Assembly: GCA_024636515.1 (NCBI GenBank) | Contig: JAGXGX010000024.1 | Coordinates: forward strand, 1 to 41,214 | Length of the DNA: 41,214 nt | Reading direction: 5' to 3' | From: Roseovarius sp. | GTDB lineage: Bacteria; Pseudomonadota; Alphaproteobacteria; Rhodobacterales; Rhodobacteraceae | In this document: in pieces, positions 34,136 to 41,214 of the stretch | How the letters are laid out: the number at the start of each line of letters is the position of its first letter | How positions within the stretch are numbered: position 1 is the first letter of the stretch | The notes under the pieces: model-generated | What the model was told of the DNA's origin: nothing | Database searches by the model: none | What the model saw: only the letters and a program-made list of their open reading frames with translations | Translations under genes and position numbers: made by a program

Positions 34136-35425
34136 CTACCTTGCTATCACCAAATCCGCGCATAGACCGCCTAGCCGCTCGGATTGGCTCAGGCGCAGGG
34201 TGCCGCCATGGGCGCGAGCGATATCGGTTGTGATCGATAGACCTAGACCGACGCCCGGTCCTTTGTCCTGATTGCGTGACGGCTCCAACCGGGCAAAGGG
34301 GCGCAGCGCCTCCTCGCGCCGGTCCTCGGGAATTCCGGGACCATCATCCTCAACGCGGATGCGCAGGGCGCGCTCGGTCAGGACCATAGACACCTCGGCG
34401 CGCGTGCCATAGCGCACTGCGTTGCCGATCAGGTTATCGACGGCGCGTCGGATCGCGATGGCGCGCAGCGGCATGGTGCCGCTCCCCACCATTTCGTACA
34501 GGGTCGCGGGGATGTTGGCGCGAGCGCAGTCTTCTACGATGCGCTGAACTAGCGCGCCGGGATCAACCTGCTCTGCCTCCCCCTCTGCCGCACCTCGGGC
34601 AAAGTCGAGAAAGGCGTCCAACAGGCGCTCCATGTCGCGCACATCGCGCAGCATTGGCTCGCGGTCGCGCTCATCGTCCAGCATCGCAAGGCTGAGCTTC
34701 AGCCGCGTGAGGGGCGTCCGCAGATCGTGGCTGACACCCGACAGCATCAATGTGCGCTGCTCAATCTGGCGGTCGATACGCGCGCGCATGTCTAAAAATG
34801 CACTGCCGGCCGCGCGCACCTCATTTGCGCCAGACGGGCGATACGGCACACTGCGACCGCGCCCGAATGCCTCTGCCGCGCGGGCCAGCCGGGTAATGGG
34901 TCGCAGCTGATTGCGAAGATAAAGGTAGGCGATGATCGTCATCAAAACACTGAAAAACAGCATGTTGACGAACAGTTGGTGCGGATTGGAGGCCGAAAAC
35001 CGCCTCCTGTCCATTATCATGTGAACGTATTCGTCGTCCTTGCGCAGATAGAGCTGGACGATTTGGCCATCACTTAGATCGATGCTTTCCAGCCGTGGCA
35101 GGCGCGCTTGTAGCTCGTCGATCAGCACGATGCCAGTTATGTCAAACCAGCGCCGCAGGTTGCCGGGTGGGATATCTTGCGCCACGACCGGGCTGACCTC
35201 GATCGACAGAGTTTGGGCAAGGGGCGCTGGATCGGGGCTATCCAGCAATAGCCGCACCTCGCGTGCGGCAGATGTGGTCATCTGCCGCGTCACGCCCTCA
35301 AACAGGCGCTGCGCCGATACTACCGATACCACCAGCAATAGCGAAATCACCGGCAGCAGCAGGATTAAAAAGGCGCGGCCATACAGGCTGCGCGGCATTG
35401 TTCGTTTGAGCCAGCGAAACGTCAT
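34136..35425 (-). CDS. Sensor histidine kinase, EnvZ-like, orphan
   Basis: Membrane sensor kinase of 429 aa. TM1 is at about residues 15-37 (AFLILLLPVISLLLVVSVVS), TM2 at about 155-175, and an EnvZ-like periplasmic domain of about 115 residues lies between. HAMP (LRNQLRPITRLARAAEAFG) is followed by the H-box SGVSHDLRTPLTRLKLSL, the N-box DNLIGNAVRYG, G1 EDDGPGIPE and G2 GPGVGLGLSI, all intact. The frame extends to 35482; the ATG at 35425 begins closest to the conserved start. No response regulator is adjacent on either side, which is unusual for this type. Confidence 0.92.
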   Translation of the reverse strand: MTFRWLKRTMPRSLYGRAFLILLLPVISLLLVVSVVSAQRLFEGVTRQMTTSAAREVRLLLDSPDPAPLAQTLSIEVSPVVAQDIPPGNLRRWFDITGIVLIDELQARLPRLESIDLSDGQIVQLYLRKDDEYVHMIMDRRRFSASNPHQLFVNMLFFSVLMTIIAYLYLRNQLRPITRLARAAEAFGRGRSVPYRPSGANEVRAAGSAFLDMRARIDRQIEQRTLMLSGVSHDLRTPLTRLKLSLAMLDDERDREPMLRDVRDMERLLDAFLDFARGAAEGEAEQVDPGALVQRIVEDCARANIPATLYEMVGSGTMPLRAIAIRRAVDNLIGNAVRYGTRAEVSMVLTERALRIRVEDDGPGIPEDRREEALRPFARLEPSRNQDKGPGVGLGLSITTDIARAHGGTLRLSQSERLGGLCADLVIAR

Positions 35426-35578
35426 GCCAGACGCTACGACAGGCGCACTCGGAGGTGCAAGCAGCGCGATACATCCGAACACAAGAGTAGCAGCGCCCTG
35501 CCCGCTGGACCGCGCGCTGCCGGCCCGGTACTCTCACCACTTAACAGCCACCTGTGGCCCCCCGCCGGAGCGCCGAAC

Positions 35579-36520
35579 GTGCGTAACAACGACAGCTTTG
35601 ATCCGGTCGCCGGCACGGCCTGCACCTTGGCCCCCGGACTGCGTCGAATTTTGGCGCCCAACCCGTCGCCGATGACGTACCGCGGCACCAATACCTACCT
35701 TGTCGGCACGCGCGGCATTGCCGTGATCGACCCCGGCCCGAATGATCCTGCACATTTACAGGCCATTCTGGCGGCGCTGCGTCAGGGCCAGCGTATCACG
35801 CATATTTTCGTGACCCACGCACATCTGGATCACTCTCCTCTCGCCCTCCGCCTCGCTTCTGCAACTGGCGCACCGGTGCTGGCGTTTGGCGATGCTGCCG
35901 CAGGGCGCAGCCCCGCGATGACGCGGCTGGCGTCTGGCGGCATTATCGGCGGCGGTGAAGGCGTCGACACAGAGTTCATGCCGGACAGCTGCGTCGCCGA
36001 TGACGAGGAAGTGGTCGGCGACGGTTGGCGGATCAAGGCGCTGTGGACTCCCGGCCATTTCGGCAATCACCTATGCTTTGCGTGGAATGATACCGTTTTT
36101 ACCGGCGATCTGGTCATGGGCTGGGCCAGCTCCCTCGTCTCACCGCCGGACGGGGACCTGACGCAGTTTATGGCCTCCTGCAATCGGCTAAGGATGCATG
36201 GCGCAAGCGTGCTGCACCCTGGCCACGGCGCGCCCGTGCCTGAGCCCGCCGCGCGCATCGACTGGCTGCTTGCGCATCGCAAAACGCGCGAGGGCGAAAT
36301 CCTCGCGCAGCTAAGTGTCTCACCCGCGACGGCGGCGGTGTTAACGCACAAAATTTACACTGCAACGCCCCCCCAACTTTTACCAGCTGCCACGCGTAAC
36401 GTGTTGGCACATTTGATAGATCTACAGGGGCGCGGCATAGTTTGCGCTGGCGGCACGCTGAATGCAGAGGCTACGTTTTCTCTGGTGGATGTTACGCGTG
36501 ATCGGCACGGCGCACGCTAA
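35579..36520 (+). CDS. MBL-fold metallo-hydrolase (LACTB2-like)
   Basis: Metallo-beta-lactamase-fold hydrolase, 313 aa. The metal motif is THAHLDHS (HxHxDH), followed by the later His in TPGHFGNH, the Asp in FTGDLVMG and the His in HPGHGAPV, all present. RGTNTYLVGTRGIAVIDPGP near the start resembles the LACTB2/ribonuclease-like branch. A C-terminal winged-helix-like segment follows (about residues 240-295). The start is a GTG preceded by GGAG. It is divergent from the histidine kinase. The substrate could be an RNA or a thioester. Confidence 0.9.
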   Translation: MRNNDSFDPVAGTACTLAPGLRRILAPNPSPMTYRGTNTYLVGTRGIAVIDPGPNDPAHLQAILAALRQGQRITHIFVTHAHLDHSPLALRLASATGAPVLAFGDAAAGRSPAMTRLASGGIIGGGEGVDTEFMPDSCVADDEEVVGDGWRIKALWTPGHFGNHLCFAWNDTVFTGDLVMGWASSLVSPPDGDLTQFMASCNRLRMHGASVLHPGHGAPVPEPAARIDWLLAHRKTREGEILAQLSVSPATAAVLTHKIYTATPPQLLPAATRNVLAHLIDLQGRGIVCAGGTLNAEATFSLVDVTRDRHGAR

Positions 36521-36573
36521 CAAGCTGGCGCCCCCTTTTGTCGCCAAAGAGCCAGCGGCATACGCCAGATGCT

Positions 36574-36990
36574 CTAACCGGGTTTAGTCAGACGCGCTCC
36601 TTGCTGCTTTGACGCCAAATCGGCCAAGATTGGGCAATCTGGGCGGTCGTCACCCGCACAGGCATGCACCAAGGTCGCAAGCGTCGCACGCATTTCGGCC
36701 AGCTCTGCGATCTTACTATCAATCCGGGTCAGATGCTCTTCGGCAATATGTTTAACCTCGGCGCTCTCGCGGCCGGTATCCTCGTACAGCTTTATCAAGC
36801 TGCGACAGTCCTCGATGCTGAAGCCAAGTGCGCGGGCACGACCCAGAAACGCAAGTTTGTGAACGTCACTGTCGCGGAACGTCCGGTAACCATTAGCGCT
36901 GCGCAGAGGTTTGACGAGGCCGATATCCTCGTAGTACCGGATCGTCTTGGACGGCAGGCCTGACCGGGTGGCGACATCTCCAATATTCAT
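36574..36990 (-). CDS. cueR: MerR-family copper-responsive regulator CueR
   Basis: Cu(I)-sensing activator of 138 aa. The N-terminal MerR winged helix (MNIGDVATRSGLPSKTIRYYE, residues 1-21) is followed by a dimerisation coiled coil and the metal loop Cys112-x7-Cys120 (CAGDDRPDC) diagnostic of CueR. It follows copA with a 10-bp gap in one operon, so it also responds to its own target promoter. Three CueR-like boxes lie in the copper region. Confidence 0.93.
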   Translation of the reverse strand: MNIGDVATRSGLPSKTIRYYEDIGLVKPLRSANGYRTFRDSDVHKLAFLGRARALGFSIEDCRSLIKLYEDTGRESAEVKHIAEEHLTRIDSKIAELAEMRATLATLVHACAGDDRPDCPILADLASKQQGARLTKPG

Positions 36991-37000
36991 TGTACGGTCC

Positions 37001-39508
37001 TCATTCAGCTGCAGCGGGAGAAAGGGTTGCGCTGGGGCGCGCGGCTTCGGCCTCGTCCATTGCTGGGCGAACGCGGCGCAGACGCAAGGCGTTCGTCAGG
37101 ACAAATACCGAGCTGAGCGCCATCGCACCGGCGGCTAGAACCGGCGAGAGTAGCAGGCCAAACGCAGGATAGAGCACGCCCGCCGCGACCGGGATGAGCG
37201 CCACGTTATAGCCAAACGCCCAAAAGAGGTTCTGCTGAATGTTGCGCATCGTGCGGGTAGAGACTTCGAATGCGTTGACGACGCCGCGCAGGTCGCCCGA
37301 CATCAGCACCACATCGGCAGATTCGATAGCCACGTCCGTGCCGGTGCCAATGGCGATGCCAACATCAGCATGCGCTAATGCGGGCGCATCGTTGATCCCG
37401 TCGCCCACAAAGGCGAGTGTCTTGCCACCAGCGCGCAATTCATCCAGCGCCGCCACTTTGCCGTCCGGCAGAACGCCCGCGATGACGTGGTCGATGCCGG
37501 TCTCTCGCGCGATCGCCTCTGCTGTTTCGCGCTTGTCACCGGTGATCATCGCCACCTTCAGCCCCAGATCGTGCAGGGCCTGTATCGCGGCGGCGCTGGA
37601 CGGTTTCACCGGATCGGCCACGGCAATGACCGCAGCAACCTGCCCGTCGATCGCAGCATAGAGCGCGGTACGGCCCCGGCTGGCAAGGTCCGTCTCGGCC
37701 TGCGCTAGTGTACCGGGTTCCAGCCCTTCGCGCGCCATCAGACGGTCGGCGCCGATCAAGACGTCGCGGCCCGCCACCTTGGCGCGCACACCATAACCGG
37801 TGATCGATTCAAAGCCGTCAATCTCATGGCGCGCCGCGCCTTCGACCTCTGCGGCCCTCACAATCGCCTCGGCGATAGGATGCTCGGACTGCGCCTCAAC
37901 CGCTGCTACCAATGCCAGAACCTCGGCCCGCTCAAACCCATCGGCCAACACCAAGTCGGTCAGTTCCGGGCGCCCTTCGGTCACAGTGCCGGTCTTGTCG
38001 ACGGCTACGATGTCCACGCTGGTCAGCTGTTGCAGTGCGTCGCCCTTGCGAAAGAGCACGCCCATCTCCGCCGCCCGGCCCGTGCCAACCATGATGGAGG
38101 TCGGCGTGGCCAGCCCCATGGCGCAGGGACAGGCGATAATCAGAACCGAGACGCCCGCGACCAGCGCATATGACAAAGCAGGCGATGGGCCGATGACCAG
38201 CCAGATTAGTACTGTGAGCGCAGCAAACGCCATCACGGCTGGCACGAACCAAAGCGTGATCCGGTCCACCATACCCTGAATTGGTAGCTTCGCGCCCTGC
38301 GCTTCTTCGACCATGCGGATGATCTGCGCGAGCGTCGTGTCAGCCCCGACGCGGGTCGCGCGGAACTGGAAACTGCCGGTGCCGTTGACGGTGCCGCCAG
38401 TGACGGGATCGCCCTCGGCCTTGGCGACTGGCACAGGCTCGCCGGTGATCATGCTCTCATCAACACGGGCGCTGCCTTGGGTAACCTCGCCATCTACTGC
38501 AATTCGCTCGCCGGGACGCACAAGAAGGATGGCCCCGGTGCTGATTTGCTCAATCGCGATATCCTGCGCCTCGCCGTCTATCAGAACTCGCGCAGTGCGG
38601 GCCTGAAGGCCCAGAAGTTTCTGGATCGCCGCGCCGGTGCGGCCCTTGGCGCGAGCCTCCAGCCAACGGCCCAGAAGGATCAGCACCACGATAACCGCCG
38701 CCGCCTCGAAGTAGACCGCGCGCGCGGCTTCGGGCAGCAGCGCTGGCGCGAAAAGTGCGACCAGCGAATAGACGTAGGCGGCGGACGTACCCACAGCCAC
38801 CAGACTGTTCATGTCGGGCGCGCCTTTAAGTAGGGCGGGAAATCCTTTGGTGTAGAATGCCCGGCCCGGCCAAGCCAAAACCACTGTGGTCAGGACGAAC
38901 TGGATCATCCAGCTGGTCTGATGCCCGATCGTACGCCCGATCAGATCGTGCACGCCCGGCACCAGATGCGCGCCCATCTCTAGCAGGAAAACTGGCAGTG
39001 CCAGCGCGGCGGCAAGCATCGTCTTGCGGGCCAACGCGCGCGCCTCCTCGGCTTTGCGCGTGCTCGAATCCTCGTCCGTCGCAGCATCGGCGGGGGTTGC
39101 CGGATAGCCAGCGTTCTTTGCGGCGCGGAGCAGATCGTCCAGACTTACGGCACCCTCGGCATAGGTCACGGTCGCCGTCTCCGACGCGAGGTTCACGTTT
39201 ACATCCGACACGCCCGGCACGGCCGCAAGCGCCTTGTCGACCCGCCCAACGCAGGATGCGCAGGTCATCGACGCCACATTCAACCGCACAGTCTTGCTGC
39301 GCGCAGGATAGCCAGCGTCTTCAAGCGCGGCCACGATTTCGGCCACGCGCTCGGGCGCATCAATCTGCGTCTGGACAGTCTCGCTGGCGAGGTTCACGCT
39401 GACATCGCCAACGCCTGTAAGTGGTGTCAGGGCGCGTTCGACGCGCCCGACGCAGGACGCGCAGGACATGTTTTCAACTGATAGTCGAAGAGTTTGCGGA
39501 AATGACAT
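37001..39508 (-). CDS. copA: Copper-exporting P1B-type ATPase
   Basis: Pumps Cu(I) out of the cytoplasm, 835 aa. Two N-terminal HMA domains (about 8-70 and 75-140) each have a CASC Cu site ([18 protein letters not shown]). Then come the actuator TGEPVPV, the membrane Cu motif [13 protein letters not shown] (CPC), the phosphorylation site [18 protein letters not shown] (the HP motif) and [10 protein letters not shown]. The ATG lies 15-20 bp after the TATGTA -10-like box. It is divergent from copZ and cotranscribed with cueR. Confidence 0.97.
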   Translation of the reverse strand: MSFPQTLRLSVENMSCASCVGRVERALTPLTGVGDVSVNLASETVQTQIDAPERVAEIVAALEDAGYPARSKTVRLNVASMTCASCVGRVDKALAAVPGVSDVNVNLASETATVTYAEGAVSLDDLLRAAKNAGYPATPADAATDEDSSTRKAEEARALARKTMLAAALALPVFLLEMGAHLVPGVHDLIGRTIGHQTSWMIQFVLTTVVLAWPGRAFYTKGFPALLKGAPDMNSLVAVGTSAAYVYSLVALFAPALLPEAARAVYFEAAAVIVVLILLGRWLEARAKGRTGAAIQKLLGLQARTARVLIDGEAQDIAIEQISTGAILLVRPGERIAVDGEVTQGSARVDESMITGEPVPVAKAEGDPVTGGTVNGTGSFQFRATRVGADTTLAQIIRMVEEAQGAKLPIQGMVDRITLWFVPAVMAFAALTVLIWLVIGPSPALSYALVAGVSVLIIACPCAMGLATPTSIMVGTGRAAEMGVLFRKGDALQQLTSVDIVAVDKTGTVTEGRPELTDLVLADGFERAEVLALVAAVEAQSEHPIAEAIVRAAEVEGAARHEIDGFESITGYGVRAKVAGRDVLIGADRLMAREGLEPGTLAQAETDLASRGRTALYAAIDGQVAAVIAVADPVKPSSAAAIQALHDLGLKVAMITGDKRETAEAIARETGIDHVIAGVLPDGKVAALDELRAGGKTLAFVGDGINDAPALAHADVGIAIGTGTDVAIESADVVLMSGDLRGVVNAFEVSTRTMRNIQQNLFWAFGYNVALIPVAAGVLYPAFGLLLSPVLAAGAMALSSVFVLTNALRLRRVRPAMDEAEAARPSATLSPAAAE

Positions 39509-39542
39509 GGGGACTCCTCCAAGTGATTCCTAACCTACATAA

Positions 39543-39566
39543 GGGTTCCCCTGACTGGAAGGTCAA
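39543..39566 (-). promoter_or_regulatory. CueR-type operator/promoter of copA-cueR
   Basis: On the minus strand, TTGACCTTCCAGTCAGGGGAA carries the CCTTCC-N7-GGAA dyad. A -35-like TTGACC (39561-39566) is followed after 19 bp by TATGTA, the long spacer of MerR-type promoters. It sits about 40 bp upstream of copA. Confidence 0.75.
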
Positions 39567-39592
39567 TAGGGATAAGATATTTCCTCTGCCCC

Positions 39593-39614
39593 TTGACCTT
39601 CCAGAGCAGGAACA
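39593..39614 (+). promoter_or_regulatory. CueR-type operator of copZ
   Basis: TTGACCTTCCAGAGCAGGAA on the plus strand repeats the first 12 bases of the copA box exactly, as an inverted copy. Together they form a 12-bp inverted repeat around a 26-bp spacer. The -10 after 19 bp is poor. It lies 33 bp upstream of the copZ start. Confidence 0.65.
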
Positions 39615-39646
39615 CCCACCTCGTCAGGAACATATAGGAGAGACCC

Positions 39647-39853
39647 ATGACCAGATTTGATGTCCCCGGGATGAGCTGTGGTCACTGCACTGCAACGATC
39701 GAAAAAGCGATCAACGCGGCAGACCCGAACGCGAAAGTGACCTGCGATACGGGCACGCGCAAAGTCGATGTTGAGAGCACCCTGAGCGAGGAAGCCTTGG
39801 CCGAGGCGATCCGCAATGCTGGGTATGAGGTGAAGACGGCGGCAACACTCTGA
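39647..39853 (+). CDS. copZ: Copper chaperone, HMA domain
   Basis: Small cytosolic Cu(I) chaperone, 68 aa, a single HMA domain with metal site GMSCGHC (residues 8-14). The fold follows the CopZ/Atx1 pattern, ending NAGYEVKTA. It carries Cu to CopA's N-terminal domains. AGGAG lies six bases before the ATG. It is divergent from copA across the paired CueR boxes and convergent with the cupredoxin gene. Confidence 0.94.
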   Translation: MTRFDVPGMSCGHCTATIEKAINAADPNAKVTCDTGTRKVDVESTLSEEALAEAIRNAGYEVKTAATL

Positions 39854-39918
39854 TAAAGCTCGCGCGCTAACGCGGCACAAGCTGATACCGGTCACGACTG
39901 GAATGCATGTCGGCAGCG

Positions 39919-39945
39919 ATGAGGGGCGCTCCGCGCGCCCCTCAT
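39919..39945. terminator. Hairpin terminator between convergent copZ and cupredoxin genes
   Basis: A perfect 11-bp stem ATGAGGGGCGC / GCGCCCCTCAT with a 5-base loop. Only short T-containing sequence follows (GTCTT on the plus strand), so it may end both transcripts inefficiently. It is the only strong structure between the two stops. Confidence 0.7.
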
Positions 39946-39956
39946 GTCTTAGGAGT

Positions 39957-40466
39957 TTAGTGGCCTGCGAATGCGATCTCGCCGGCCATGCCGCCCTCGC
40001 GGTGGCCCGGTACGTTGCAGGCGAAGCCCATTTCGGTGGCCTCAGTAAAGGTCCAGACGACCTCGGCTGTTTGACCTGGCTCCACTAGGGCGCTGTTGGG
40101 CTCATCATGCATCATGCCGCCCTCCATCATCTTGGCGTGGTTGAGCTTTTTCATGGTCATCATGCCGGACTTCATCATGTTCTTCATTTCCTTGCTGTGA
40201 CCGTCCCACGTCTCTTTGGTCCCAAGGTTGAATTCATGGATGAGATTTCCCTCGTTGCGGACGACGAACTTGATCGTCTCGCCCTTCTCGACGTTAATTG
40301 TCTTTGGGTCGTACTTCATTTCGTCCATGCTGACCTCGATGACGCGGTCGACTTTGTCAGGATCACCCGCCTTGCCGATGGACGATCCGTGTCCGGCACC
40401 CGCCAGTGCGGATCCGGCAAAAAGGATGAATGCAGCTGTTGCTCCGATAGATTTCATAAACGTCAT
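39957..40466 (-). CDS. Methionine-rich cupredoxin
   Basis: Periplasmic blue-copper-type protein, 169 aa, probably for copper tolerance. A signal peptide (MTFMKSIGATAAFILFAGSALA, about 22 residues) is followed by a cupredoxin fold. The type 1 ligands are His in LIHEFNLG and Cys, His and Met in FACNVPGHREGGM (C-x4-H-x4-M). An insertion between them (about residues 86-116) is rich in Met and His (MKNMMKSGMMTMKK, KMMEGGMMHDE) and could bind several Cu(I). The frame extends upstream to 40574; the ATG at 40466 starts the signal peptide. Confidence 0.92.
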   Translation of the reverse strand: MTFMKSIGATAAFILFAGSALAGAGHGSSIGKAGDPDKVDRVIEVSMDEMKYDPKTINVEKGETIKFVVRNEGNLIHEFNLGTKETWDGHSKEMKNMMKSGMMTMKKLNHAKMMEGGMMHDEPNSALVEPGQTAEVVWTFTEATEMGFACNVPGHREGGMAGEIAFAGH

Positions 40467-40550
40467 GTTGTTTTCCTTGACTGTGTTTTGCGATGTTGGG
40501 GCACGCGATGTCGCACACGGCGAGACCTCTCCCCGACGACTAGAAACGAA

Positions 40551-40574
40551 AACATTCCCGCGCGGGAGGGTCAA
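40551..40574 (-). promoter_or_regulatory. CueR-like operator upstream of the cupredoxin
   Basis: A 12-bp perfect palindrome TCCCGCGCGGGA (40556-40567) sits within TTGACCCTCCCGCGCGGGAA on the minus strand, sharing TTGACC and TCC with the two copper boxes near copA. It is about 90 bp upstream of the cupredoxin start and about 100 bp before the divergent secreted-protein gene. A clear -10 at 19 bp is not seen. Confidence 0.45.
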
Positions 40575-40589
40575 TTAGCCCGGCGCGTA

Positions 40590-40595
40590 TATAAT
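40590..40595 (+). promoter_or_regulatory. TATAAT -10 box for the secreted Cys/His protein
   Basis: A perfect TATAAT lies 80 bp upstream of the gene at 40677, just downstream of the copper-box palindrome. No good -35 is seen at the usual spacing, which fits a promoter needing an activator. Confidence 0.4.
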
Positions 40596-40676
40596 GTAAT
40601 CAAGTGTACGCTTGCTATTTTCGTGGGTTCAAGCGATTTACCGGGCACCCGCATAACTCGATTTTGATGGAGTGGC

Positions 40677-41030
40677 ATGAGACACCGACACAGCATATTC
40701 TTGGGATGGCTGCTGGCGCTGACCGTGATGGTTACGGCAGCGGTTCCGCATATGTCGTTTGCAAGCCATGCATTAGCCCAATCAGAATCCGCCGAAGCTG
40801 AGCCAATGCATCAAAATTTGCGGACAACTGCCGACTGTCACTCCTCCAAAGCACCCCATGAGCAGACCGGTGGCTGCGCTGCCATGACGGCGCATTGCTC
40901 ATTACTTCTGCCTCAGTTCACCTTGCTTCCAAGGCAGACGCGCATGCAGATCTCGCTCGAATACGGGTTCGGCGTCGTCGCGCCCTATGATTTGGCCTCT
41001 GTCAGCGAAACACCCCCTCCGCGAATTTGA
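40677..41030 (+). CDS. Secreted Cys/His-containing protein of the copper island
   Basis: Small exported protein, 117 aa, not recognised as a named family. Its signal peptide is about residues 1-30 (HSIFLGWLLALTVMVTAAVPHM). The mature part holds the cysteines and histidines expected of a metal-binding segment: MHQN, DCHSSKAPHEQTGGCAAMTAHCS. It ends in a Pro-rich PPPRI. ATGGAG lies five bases before the ATG. It probably binds copper, given its neighbours, but this is inference. It sits 169 bp before the next gene. Confidence 0.75.
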   Translation: MRHRHSIFLGWLLALTVMVTAAVPHMSFASHALAQSESAEAEPMHQNLRTTADCHSSKAPHEQTGGCAAMTAHCSLLLPQFTLLPRQTRMQISLEYGFGVVAPYDLASVSETPPPRI

Positions 41031-41199
41031 TACATGTCGCTTCGTGCCAGCCAAGTAAGCGGTCGAAGTTGAACACACGCAGCCTTTTGCATCGCCGCGC
41101 GCGCTTTGTCGCGGCATAGCCAATTTGCCGGGCTGCGACCCTCAGCACGTTACGCGGCGCCGCTGCGCTGCTATCAAATCAATTCTGGAAGGACCGGAG

Positions 41200-41214
41200 A
41201 TGAAACCCATCCCC
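41200..41214 (+). CDS. Start of a gene cut by the window end
   Basis: ATG at 41200 follows GGAAGGACCGGAG, a strong ribosome site, and opens MKPIP before the window ends. It is probably the next gene of the copper island, but five codons cannot identify it. Confidence 0.5.

Overview
The window looks like chromosome of a Rhodobacteraceae (Roseobacter-group) alphaproteobacterium. The DNA is GC-rich and densely coded with many 1-4 bp overlaps. There are two complete TRAP transporter sets, a Hint-domain protein of a type common in roseobacters, a type II dehydroquinase next to rpsB-tsf, a tatABC-DUF815 ATPase operon, and a PhaR-like site before 3-hydroxybutyrate dehydrogenase. I see no phage, insertion sequence, CRISPR array, rRNA or tRNA. 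The assignment is inferred from gene content and protein style, not from a marker tree.

Layout. (1) 1-6.7 kb: a truncated molybdenum hydroxylase large subunit (minus); aspartate dehydrogenase and a LysR regulator (plus); convergent to these, a minus-strand operon of 3-hydroxyanthranilate 3,4-dioxygenase plus a TRAP transporter (P, Q, M). This looks like uptake and oxidation of an aminated or N-heterocyclic aromatic, but the substrate is unknown. (2) 6.8-13.4 kb: a complete malonate island. A TRAP transporter (matPQM), malonyl-CoA decarboxylase (matA) and malonyl-CoA synthetase (matB) run leftward from a divergent GntR regulator (matR). A near-canonical MatR palindrome lies in the shared promoter. 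(3) 13.5-18.8 kb: housekeeping genes (aroQ, tsf, rpsB with a structured leader, a DUF502 membrane protein), then a patatin-like lipase and bdhA. (4) 18.8-24.2 kb: a candidate small RNA with its own promoter and terminator, a family 5 solute-binding protein, an entericidin-like lipoprotein too short for ordinary ORF calling, a DsbA/FrnE-type protein and icd. (5) 23.4-26.1 kb: tatA-tatB-tatC-DUF815 ATPase, minus strand. (6) 26.3-31.0 kb: an orphan Fbp-type ABC ATPase, a sodium:solute symporter, an SDR lacking the usual Tyr/Lys catalytic pair, and a Hint protein. (7) 31.0-36.5 kb: prfC, a 522-bp AT-richer gap holding a possible attenuator or small RNA, an ExoY-like sugar transferase, an orphan histidine kinase and an MBL-fold hydrolase. 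(8) 36.5-41.2 kb: a copper island with copA-cueR leftward, copZ rightward, a Met-rich cupredoxin, a secreted Cys/His protein and the first codons of another gene. Three TTGACC-type CueR-like operators sit in its intergenic regions.

The strongest regulatory signals are the MatR palindrome (12714-12727), the PhaR-like palindrome (18778-18796), the paired CueR-like boxes (39543-39566 and 39593-39614), the small RNA candidate (18845-18921) and the leader with competing stems before the sugar transferase (32798-32932). No single new system stands out. The least explained items are the two RNA candidates, the Ser-for-Cys Hint protein and the dioxygenase/TRAP cluster.
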